Source: Chenopodium formosanum (lineage: Eukaryota; Streptophyta; Magnoliopsida; Caryophyllales; Amaranthaceae). From it: DNA of 64,000 nt. Shown piece by piece: positions 8,508-16,211 of this stretch. Under the pieces are notes generated by a model. That model was not told the DNA's origin. It ran no database searches and saw only the letters and a program-made list of their open reading frames with translations. The DNA lies in NCBI GenBank assembly GCA_024500155.1, contig CM044869.1, forward strand, positions 29,448,501 to 29,512,500, read 5' to 3'. Within the stretch, counting starts at the first letter, position 1; each line of letters begins with the position of its first letter. Both the position numbers and the translations under genes were made by a program.

Positions 8508-9248
8508 AAACTTGAACCGTAGTGCATACTCATATCTATCTCCTTCTGGAGATTCACAAACAATGCCTGGACCACAGCCGCTCTTTGTAGAGCTCCCATC
8601 TACATACACCTTCCAAACCTGATCAACATTATCCGGGAAGACCGGACGGATCATTTCAACAATGAAGTCGGCAAATGCCTGACCTTTCACTGCTTTCCTT
8701 GGTTTGTAAGAGATTTCAAGACTTTGCATTTCAATAGCCCATTTCAGCATTCTGCCGGATGACTCCAGAGTGGACATTGGCCGCTTGAGGGGCTGGCCGG
8801 TGTAGATTACCACCGGATGTGCCAGAAAGTATGGCTTCAATTTTTTGAAGGCCATATATAGAGCAAGACCAAAATTTTCCACCATGGGGTACCGGAGTTC
8901 AGCATTTTTTAACACATGGCTTATGAAATATACCGGGAGCTGCGTGCCGTCTCGTTCAGCAAGGAGAACGGCACTGAGAGCATGGTCTGAGACGGCTAGG
9001 TACATGTACAACTTCTCTCTTGGCAAAGGACTAACAAGCCTTGGCAAAGAGTGCAAGTGCTCTTTCAATTTTTGGAATGCCGCCTCAGCATCATCCCCCC
9101 ATTCAAATCTAGTCTTCTTCCTGATTGCTTGGAAGAAATAAAGGCATTTGTCACCTGACCGGCTGAGGAACCTCCCCAAGGCGGCCAGGCAACCGGTGAG
9201 TCTCTGAACTTCCTTGACAGTGCGGGGTGACTTCATGTCAATTACCGC

Positions 9249-9251
9249 CTA
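9249..9251 (-). other. Nonsense mutation in pol after reverse transcriptase palm, element 1
   Basis: TAG where element 2 reads CAG (NPEKIQAVIDMKSP context). This is a second C-to-T transition in a CHG context. Confidence 0.8.
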
Positions 9252-10148
9252 TATCTTCTCAGGGTTAGCCTCTATCCCCCTTTGATCAATCAGGAATCCG
9301 AGAAACTTCCCAGACTCAACACCAAAGACGCATTTCTTAGGATTTAACATAACCTTATGCCGCCTGAGTGTGGTGAAGGTTTCTCGGAGATCAGCAAGGT
9401 GATCCGCCTGCTGCTTGGATTTGACTATCATGTCATCAATATACGCCTCTACATTCCTCCCAATTTGATTAATGAAGACTGTATTAATCATCCGTTGGAA
9501 CGTAGCCGGCGCATTCTTCAAGCCAAACGGCATCACAGTATAACAGAATAACCCTTGATCAGTGACGAAGGCCATCTTTTCTTGATCTTTTTTCCACAGA
9601 GGTATCTGATGGAAGCCAGAATAGGCATCCATAAAACTCATCAAGGCATGGCCGGCTGTTGAATCAACCAGGCTGTCGATTTTAGGAAGTGGATAACTAT
9701 CCTTTGGGCATGCCTTGTTGAGATCTGTGTAATCTACACACATCCGCCAAGTACCATTCGGCTTCTTTACAAGTACAACGTTTGCCACCCAGTCGGGGAA
9801 ATTACAAGGCCGAATGAACCGGGCATCTAGCAGCTTCTTTACTTCGGCAGCTGCCGCCTGACTTCTTTCCTCACCGTGGTTTCTCTTCTTTTGCCGGATG
9901 GGCTTCAATTTTGGATCCACGGCGAGCTTGTGGACAGCGAGATCCGGGCTGATGCCTGGCATCTCTTCCACTTCAAAGGCCAACACATCTTTGAATTCTT
10001 TCAGCAGAAGGTGCAAGTCTGCACCCAGAACAGCATTAGCAACCGTCCCAACCTTAACAGTTCGCTCTGGACGGCTGTCGTCCAAAACAAGATCAATACT
10101 TTCACCAGCCGGTTGGGGACGGAGCTCCTCTGACCGTTCACCGGTCAG

Positions 10149-10157
10149 TGATTGCTA
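10149..10157 (-). promoter_or_regulatory. Gag-pro/pol stop with type I readthrough context, element 1
   Basis: The minus strand reads TAG-CAA-TCA. This fits UAG-CARYYA, the leaky stop context known from tobamoviruses. The downstream pol frame is in phase with gag-pro, so simple readthrough would make a Gag-Pol fusion. Element 2 keeps the same nine bases at 23298-23306. Confidence 0.7.
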
Positions 10158-12794
10158 TTTCTTTTCTTTCTTCACCACCACCAGCTCTGCAGCTTTTCTC
10201 TTTTTTCCGGCTGCTGGTGGAGGTGAAGGAGAATCCTTGACGCTGTCAAGGTCTATTGGTTCCTTCCCTTGGCCGTCTGCGGCCACAGTATCTTTGACGG
10301 CTGAGAGGTAACACTCCCTGGCCGTCTTCTGATCCCCGTTCAGGGAACCAACAGAACCATCATCCCTCTCATACTTGATAAGCATGAGAGCAGGGATGAT
10401 TACAGCCTTGGCTTCGTTGAGGGTTGGCCTCCCAAGAATAATGTTGTAGGCAGTCAACTCCTCAACGACCAAGAATCTGACGACAATATGTCGTCCCTGG
10501 CCCTTCTCACCCAGCCGGATGGGTAGGTCAATTCTTCCGGCTGGATAGACCATCCCACCCCCAAAACTAACTAAAGGGTGGGTGACCGGATGCATGCTGC
10601 TGGAGTTGTATTTCAGCTTCTGCAAGACCGGGAGGCTGATGATGTCTGACGAGCTACCGGTGTCAATAAGGATGCGCCCAACTAGCTGGTTGGCGACCTT
10701 GCATTCAATAATAACCGGGTCGTCATGCGGGCGGCGGACGCTGCCCCTGTCCTTCTCAGTAATGAGGACATCCGGAAAAGTGGAGCTGGAAGACGCCTGC
10801 TCCTCATCATCCTTATCCATCTTTCGAAGATGGCTTTTGGTGCCCCGGATGGTAGGGCCACCACAAGAAAATCCGCCTGCTATGGTGAAGACCGGATCCC
10901 TATCGGTTTCCGAACTACTAGCAGGCTGGGGGGTAGCCTTAGAGGACTGACCCTTGTTCTTCTTCTTTGTACCGGCTGGGGACTTGGAAATATATGACTT
11001 CAGATGCCCTTTGTCAGCTAGACGGTCCAACGTCCGCTGTAAACTGAAGCAATCGTTGGTGTCATGGCCAACCTCCTCATGGAATTGGCAATATTTATTT
11101 TTGTTCCGTGACTGGACGGAACTCTTCAGTGGATTCGGCTTCTCAATGGACAGCCGGTCCTTCACCTCCATGAGGATGGAGTTACAATCTTTGTTAAACT
11201 CGTACCGGGGAACGTACGGTTTAAACTCTTTCTTCTTCTTCTGGGACGGCTGCTCAGAATCACTGACCGCCCAGACTTCTTTTCTTTTCTTGCTCTCTTC
11301 TTTTTTCTTCGCCGGCTGAGCAGACCGGCTCTCTTTTTGCTTGTCAGACTTCTTGGAGTCTGACAGGCTACCAGGCGTACAGAGGTCGGTTGCTTGTATA
11401 TAGCTTTCCGCCTCTCTCAGGGCCGCCTGTAGCGTAAATGCCCCTTTTCTGACAAGGTCGAACTTAAAAGTCGACCCGTCTCTCAGACCTTTGAAAAAGT
11501 CTGTGAATGCTACCTCGTCAGACAGCCCCTGGATCTGAATTCTGACCAGGTTGAACCGTCTGACATATGAGCGTAGCCCTTCTCTCTCTCCCTGCTTAAT
11601 GGTGCTCAAGTCTAAACTTGTTTTCTTAGCAGGGATGTTCATTGAGAAGTTGGTGGCAAACAAGAAGGCTAGCTTCTTGAAGCAGTCAACAGATCCGGCT
11701 GGCAAGTTGCCAAACCATTGCTGGGCAATGCCCTTTAATGTAGCCGGAAAACAACGGCACCAGGTGGCATCGTCCCAACCTTGTAAACACATTAGGTTGG
11801 TGTATGCCATCAGGTGATCTTCAGGGTTGGTGGTGCCGTCATAAGCACCAACCAAAATGTTTTTAACCTTGGCCGGCTGAGCCGCCTCGGTTATATTGGC
11901 TGCAAAGGCAGACGGCTGTTCGCCTAACCTCATCAGCCGGAGCTGCCAGTCTAGTGGCTGGACATTAGTATATGCCGCCTGACCTCCGAATGGAGGTGGT
12001 TGCATGAATTGGAGGCCATATTTCCCATACTGCGCCTGGGGTGCGTATGGCATAGACCCTATCATCAGCTGAGGTTCGGTGTTGACGGATTTAACGCCTG
12101 TCCGACTCTCATGCAAGGACTCGGAGTTCCTTGCAGAAGCTTCCTTGAAGCTGTCTGGAAAGCTTGAGGTAGAAGCTGACTCAGACTGTTGCTGCCTCCT
12201 TCGATTGATGACTTCTCTAGCATCGAAGGTGGACGTTTTTCTAGCCTCCGGCTGGGGTCGCCGGGGCATCAGAATCTTAGACCAATCAAGTGTTGCGGCT
12301 GCCTTCTCCTTTGGATGGGGAGTTGGCTGCCTGTCCTTGACCGGCTTCTTCTTCTTCCCATCATTGGGAGTCTTTTTAGCCGGCTGACTCTTGGAAGAGC
12401 CTGCCTTGTTGTTGATCATCTTCTTGATTTCACCCTTGAAGGAGTTCATGAATTTCATGAGCTCGTTCCGGGTGACTGGAGCTTCTCCTCTGGTCTTCCG
12501 GGTTTCCCCGTCTGACCTCCCAGGGGGCCGGCTTGGGCCCGCCTGATCCAGATTTCGTTCCAGCTGGTCTCTGGAACGGATGGATTTAGAGATGAGAGAA
12601 CCATCTTTAGTCATATAGGTCTCCACATCATTGTCTTCTTCTTCTTCCTCCTCCTCTGTGAATACCTCTGGCTGAGGCTGAGGTGGAGGTTGAGGGATTT
12701 CAAACCCTACCGGTTGTAGGTCTTCCGGGTTACCCGTCTGAGTACCCGGACGTAGAGAGGTAGAATTGAGAATTGGTACAGAATTTTGAACCAT
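10155..12794 (-). CDS. gag: Gag-protease polyprotein of element 1, intact
   Basis: 879 aa from ATG at 12794, only 12 bases after the primer binding site. The frame is open further upstream into the LTR, but in element 2 that upstream frame is out of phase with gag, so I start here. Order: a Pro/Glu-rich acidic N-terminus (EEEEEEE near residue 50); Lys-rich region; capsid-like core (Retrotrans_gag type: WCRCFPATLKGIAQQWFG, SYVRRFNLVR, FFKGLRDG); a zinc knuckle of C-x2-H-x4-H-x4-C form (C569, H572, H577, C582) instead of the usual CCHC; and an aspartic protease with active-site DTGSSSD (D711) and the ILGRPTLN flap-side motif. It ends in Lys-rich residues at a leaky TAG. The gag-pro frame is complete, unlike pol. 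Confidence 0.92.
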   Translation of the reverse strand: MVQNSVPILNSTSLRPGTQTGNPEDLQPVGFEIPQPPPQPQPEVFTEEEEEEEDNDVETYMTKDGSLISKSIRSRDQLERNLDQAGPSRPPGRSDGETRKTRGEAPVTRNELMKFMNSFKGEIKKMINNKAGSSKSQPAKKTPNDGKKKKPVKDRQPTPHPKEKAAATLDWSKILMPRRPQPEARKTSTFDAREVINRRRQQQSESASTSSFPDSFKEASARNSESLHESRTGVKSVNTEPQLMIGSMPYAPQAQYGKYGLQFMQPPPFGGQAAYTNVQPLDWQLRLMRLGEQPSAFAANITEAAQPAKVKNILVGAYDGTTNPEDHLMAYTNLMCLQGWDDATWCRCFPATLKGIAQQWFGNLPAGSVDCFKKLAFLFATNFSMNIPAKKTSLDLSTIKQGEREGLRSYVRRFNLVRIQIQGLSDEVAFTDFFKGLRDGSTFKFDLVRKGAFTLQAALREAESYIQATDLCTPGSLSDSKKSDKQKESRSAQPAKKKEESKKRKEVWAVSDSEQPSQKKKKEFKPYVPRYEFNKDCNSILMEVKDRLSIEKPNPLKSSVQSRNKNKYCQFHEEVGHDTNDCFSLQRTLDRLADKGHLKSYISKSPAGTKKKNKGQSSKATPQPASSSETDRDPVFTIAGGFSCGGPTIRGTKSHLRKMDKDDEEQASSSSTFPDVLITEKDRGSVRRPHDDPVIIECKVANQLVGRILIDTGSSSDIISLPVLQKLKYNSSSMHPVTHPLVSFGGGMVYPAGRIDLPIRLGEKGQGRHIVVRFLVVEELTAYNIILGRPTLNEAKAVIIPALMLIKYERDDGSVGSLNGDQKTARECYLSAVKDTVAADGQGKEPIDLDSVKDSPSPPPAAGKKRKAAELVVVKKEKK

Positions 12795-12806
12795 CTTGAG
12801 GTACTC

Positions 12807-12824
12807 TCCCCACAGACGGCGCCA
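12807..12824 (-). other. Primer binding site, element 1
   Basis: TGGCGCCGTCTGTGGGGA on the minus strand, two bases inside the 5' LTR, beginning with TGG to pair with a tRNA 3' CCA. The first nine bases fit plant tRNA-Asp, as in many Tat/Athila elements, but the match to Asp breaks after that. Another tRNA (for example an Arg isoacceptor) may be the primer. Confidence 0.85.
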
Positions 12825-12826
12825 AA

Positions 12827-13341
12827 TGTTTTGGGTGTTTTTGACCCTTGGGAGAGTTACAACTCGAAGACTGGTCCTGCTGACTCTGTACCTGCAAAAA
12901 CAACGGAGACACCGGTTGGGTGGTGCTCCGCCTCCAACGCTCAAGTTAGTAACTTGAAGGAGAATAAAAAGTGCGGAAATTTTGGTGGGGATCTGCTTGG
13001 ATTCCAAGCTCAGGTGTTCTCTGATGAGAGAGAGTAGGATGTAATAAATGATAGTAAATTTCTGAAAATTTTAATTGTCCCCCTATTTTGGGGGAATATC
13101 TCCCTATTTATAGGGTCCTTGGGAAAGGTGCCCCTTCCTAGGTTATTTTAACCTAGGACTGATGGGCTGCGCCGCCAAATAGCGGATTTTTGGGGAATTG
13201 GGCCCTTGAAGACCGCAACTCTAAGGGAATATCTGGAGAGGCCACGTGTCAGCTGGGGATTGGTCAAGGGTGACCTGCCAGCCTCTGACACGTGGCACCT
13301 CCTCATTGGTCCACTTGTCAAGGGTAAAAATACCCCAAACA
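12827..13341 (-). repeat. 5' LTR of element 1
   Basis: TGTTTTGGG to CCCCAAACA on the plus strand, 515 bp. The gag-pol promoter TATA box (CTATAAATAG on the minus strand) is at 13104-13113, with ACGTG and CCAAT motifs upstream at about 13240-13315. It is followed directly by the TGTTC target duplication. Confidence 0.93.
13104..13113 (-). promoter_or_regulatory. TATA box of the gag-pol promoter, element 1
   Basis: The plus strand reads CTATTTATAG. Transcription would start about 30 bp to the left, near 13075, inside the 5' LTR. Upstream on the minus strand lie CCACGTGTCA and GACCAAT motifs. Confidence 0.75.
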
Positions 13342-13346
13342 TGTTC
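13342..13346. other. Target-site duplication of element 1, right copy (TGTTC)
   Basis: Matches 2026-2030. The satellite resumes in phase as TGTTCGACTTTCATTTGC. Confidence 0.9.
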
Positions 13347-15436
13347 GACTTTCATTTGCATCAATAATCCTCTTTGAATGCATTTGACTTTCATTTGATT
13401 CAAAAAGCTTTGATTGAATGTGTTTGACTTTCATTTGATTAAATTAGCTTTGTTGCATGGATTTGACTTTCATTTGATTCAAAATGCTTTGTTTGAATGG
13501 GTTTGACTTTCATTTGATTCAAAATGCTTTGTTTGAATGTGTTTGACTTTCATTTAATTCAAAATGCTTGGTTTGAATGTGTTTGACTTTCATTTGATTT
13601 TATTAGATTCGTTGAATGAATTTGTCATTTATTTTATTCAAAATGCTTTGTTTAAATGTGTTTGACTTTCTTTTGATTTAATTAGCTTTGTTGAATGCAT
13701 TTGACTTTTATTTGACTCAAATAGCTTTGTTTGAATGTGTTTGACTTTCATTTGATTCAATTAGCTTTGTTGAATGCATGGGAGTTTCATTTGATTCAAA
13801 AAGCTTTGTTTGAATGTGTTTGACTTTCGGTTGATTCAAAAAGCTTAGTTTGAATGTGTTTGACTTTCATTTGATTCAATTAGCTTTGTTGAATGTATTT
13901 GACTTTCATTTTACTCAAAACTCTTTGTGTGAATGTGTTTGACTTTCATTTGATTTAATTGGCTTTATTTAATGCATTTGACTTTCATTTGATTCAAAAA
14001 GCTTTGATTGAATGTGTTTGACTTTCATTTGATTCAATTAGCTTTGTTGCATGGATTTGACTTTCATTTGATTCAAAATGCTTTGTTTGAATGGGTTTGA
14101 CTTTCATTTGATTCAAAATGCATTGTTTGAATGTGTTCGACTTTCATTTTCTTCATCTAGCCTCTTTGAATGCATTTTACTTTCATTTGATTCAAAAAGC
14201 TTTGTTTGAATGTGTTTGACTTTCATTTGATTCAATTAGCTTTGTTAAATGCATTTGACTTTCATTTGATTCAAAAAGCTTTGTTTGAATGTGTTTGACT
14301 TTCATTTGATTCAAAATGCTTGGTTTGAATGTGTTCGACTTTCATTTGCATCAATTAGCCTCTTTGAATGCATTTGACTTTCATTTGATTCAAAAAGCTT
14401 TGTTTGAATGTGTTTGACTTTTATTTGATTCAATAATCTTTGTTAAAAGCATTTGACTTTCATTTGACTTAAAAAGCTTTGTTTTTTTTATGTGTTTGAC
14501 TTTCATTTGATTCAATTAGCTTTATTGAATGCATTTGGCTTTCATTTAATTCAAATAACTTTGTTTGAATGTGTTTAACTTTCATTTGATTCAATTAGCT
14601 TTGTTGAATGCATTTGATTTTCATTTGATTCAAAATGATTTGTTTGAATGTGTTTGACTTTTATTTGATTCCAAATGATTAGTTTGAATGTGTTTGACTT
14701 TCATTTGATTTAATTAGCTTCGTTGAATGAATTTGTCATTTATTTTATTCAAAATGCTTTGTTTAAATGTGTTTGACTTTCTTTTGATTTAATTAGCTTT
14801 GTTGAATGCATTTGACTTTTATTTGATTCAAATAGCTTTGTTTGAATGTGTTTGACTTTCATTTGATTCAATTAGCTTTGTTGAATGCATGGGATTTTCA
14901 TTTGATTCAAAAAGCTTTGTTTGAATGTGTTTGCCTTTCGGTTGATTCAAAAAGCTTAGTTTGAATGTGTTTGACTTTCATTTGATTCAATTAGCTTTGT
15001 TGAATGTATTTGACTTTCATTTTACTCAAAAATCTTTGTTTGATTGTGTTTGACTTTCATTTGATTCAATTGGCTTTATTTAATGCATTTGACTTTCATT
15101 TGATTCAAAAAGCTTTGATTGAATGTGTTTGACTTTCATTTGATTCAATTAGTTTTGTTGCATGGATTTGACTTTCATTTGATTAAAAATTCTTTGTTTG
15201 AATGGGTTTGACTTTCATTTGATTCAAAATGCTTTGTTTGAATGTGTTCGACTTTCATTTGATTCAAAATGCTTGTTTTGAATGTGTTTGACTTTCATTT
15301 GATTCAATAAGGTTTATTGAATGCATTTGACTTTCAATTGATTTAAAAAGTTTTTTTGTATGTGTTTGACTTTCATTTGATTCAATCAGCTTTGTTGAAT
15401 GCGTTCGACTTTCAATTGATTCAGAATGCTTTGTTT
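13342..15436. repeat. 39/40-bp satellite between elements 1 and 2
   Basis: Same monomer family and orientation as 1-2030. The diagnostic ATTTGTCATTTATTTTATTC variant occurs at 13620 and 14731, 1111 bp apart, so this block shares the ~1.1-kb higher-order organisation of the main array. It keeps the older form TTTCGGTTGATTC where the main array has lost two T residues. No gene is seen. Confidence 0.95.
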
Positions 15437-15828
15437 GAGTTACAACTCGAAGACTAGTCCGGTGCGGCCTGTACCTGCAAGACAAACGGAGACACCACTT
15501 GGTAGGTGTTCCGCCTCCGACGATAAAGTTAGTAACTTGCAAGGAGAGAAAAAGGTGCGGAAATTTAGGTGGGGATCTGCTCGGGTTCCAAGCTCAGTTG
15601 TCTCTATCAAAGGGACAATTTGTAATAAATGGTAGAACGTGCCCTCCAAAAGAGGGGAATCTCCCTATTTATAGGGTCCTTGGGAATTGTGCCCCTGATT
15701 AGATCACAGAACCCTAATCAGTGGTGGGCTGCACCGTTTTACGGCTTTCTCGGGATTTGGGCCACCCTGGGGCTGACACGTGTCACCCTCTGGTTGGTCC
15801 ACATGGCGGGGTAAAATTACCATAAACA
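15437..15828 (-). repeat. 3' LTR of element 2, truncated and internally deleted
   Basis: Begins abruptly at GAGTTACAACTCG after satellite sequence, so the terminal TGTTTTGGGTG segment is missing. Between GGGCC and CCACCCTGG it lacks ~68 bp that are present in 26037-26523 and 61674-62160. It ends CATAAACA before the polypurine tract. A TATA box on the minus strand is at 15665-15674. Confidence 0.88.
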
Positions 15829-15838
15829 TTTGCCCCTC
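15829..15838 (-). other. Polypurine tract of element 2
   Basis: GAGGGGCAAA on the minus strand, adjacent to the LTR end and identical to element 1. Confidence 0.82.
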
Positions 15839-15872
15839 ACAGATGTGACGTGGCAAGCCACGTGGCATCTGT
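15839..15872. promoter_or_regulatory. Palindromic double G-box, element 2
   Basis: ACAGATGTGACGTGGC, AA, GCCACGTGGCATCTGT: 16-bp arms with a two-base mismatch. The arm sequence differs from element 1 but pairing is kept (GATG with CATC here, GGTG with CGCC there). A CGCGTCAC motif follows. It lies upstream of the antisense TATA box at 15970. Confidence 0.72.
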
Positions 15873-15969
15873 GACACGCGTCACTCTCTAATTGGTGGTA
15901 ATTTTACCGCCAAAATTTTACTGTTCACTATCTGAGTAAATTACAGGAATACCCCTTAATTTACCCTCT

Positions 15970-15976
15970 TTATATA
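15970..15976 (+). promoter_or_regulatory. TATA box of the antisense gene, element 2
   Basis: TTATATA in CCTCTTTATATAGCCG, ~100 bp downstream of the palindrome. The following leader up to the donor AAAG/GTACCG at 16148-16149 contains no ATG. Confidence 0.65.
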
Positions 15977-16211
15977 GCCGTTTACCCTCATTATTTTTGT
16001 ACGTTTCACAAAAAATTTCAGAGAGAACTTTGAGAGAATCTTGAAAGAGAGAGCAGAAGTCATCCGTCTGAGTCAAGCGCAAGTTTTAAGAAAACTCATT
16101 CTTCTCAACACAGGCGGACCCGTCTACCTTCAGATCTCAAATCTAAAGGTACCGTCTCTGACACTCTCAGCTCTTTTTCATTTTACCGCTTGTACATATT
16201 TCTTGCAATAA

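Larger units (their letters stand above)
6909..10154 (-). pseudogene. pol: Pol polyprotein of element 1 (RT, dual RNase H, integrase), two nonsense codons
   Basis: One continuous frame, the same as gag-pro, interrupted by TAG at 9249-9251 and 8505-8507. In element 2 both positions are CAG. Reverse transcriptase shows FCYTVMPFGLKNAPATFQ and the catalytic YIDD at about 9420-9430. The first RNase H is followed by a second, archaeal-type one: VYVDGSS, NNEAEYEALLAG, SDSQLVVSQY (Asp, Glu and Asp catalytic positions). Integrase has the H-H-C-C zinc module (LHAGFCASH, CDKCQ), then catalytic Asp, Asp and Glu in GMDILGPY, FDNGPKFE and NGQVEAFNK, and ends with GPYRI and NLKKYYF. There is no chromodomain. 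Translation probably requires readthrough of the gag stop at 10155-10157. Confidence 0.9.
2031..13341 (-). mobile_element. Element 1: complete Tat-lineage Ty3/gypsy LTR retrotransposon
   Basis: An 11.3-kb element inserted into the satellite. Read on the minus strand, the order is: 5' LTR (12827-13341), primer binding site, gag-protease, leaky stop, reverse transcriptase, RNase H, second RNase H, integrase, conserved noncoding region, oppositely oriented spliced gene, polypurine tract, 3' LTR (2031-2546). The two LTRs differ by about six substitutions and one 1-base indel over ~515 bp by eye count, so the insertion is fairly recent. The dual RNase H, the lack of a chromodomain and an extra antisense ORF between pol and the 3' LTR are known traits of Tat elements. 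Pol carries two nonsense codons, so this copy is probably not autonomous without suppression. Confidence 0.95.

Noticed and set aside
10582..10950. Plus-strand ORFs opposite gag and pol (also 7070, 9876, 12079, 22731, 23637)
   Set aside because: Shadow frames of gag-pol. They lack homologous starts in both elements and show no recognisable domain.
12795..13007. N-terminal extension of gag into the 5' LTR (71 extra codons)
   Set aside because: Open in element 1, but the equivalent frame in element 2 is out of phase with gag. LTR conservation alone explains the similarity of the translated segment.
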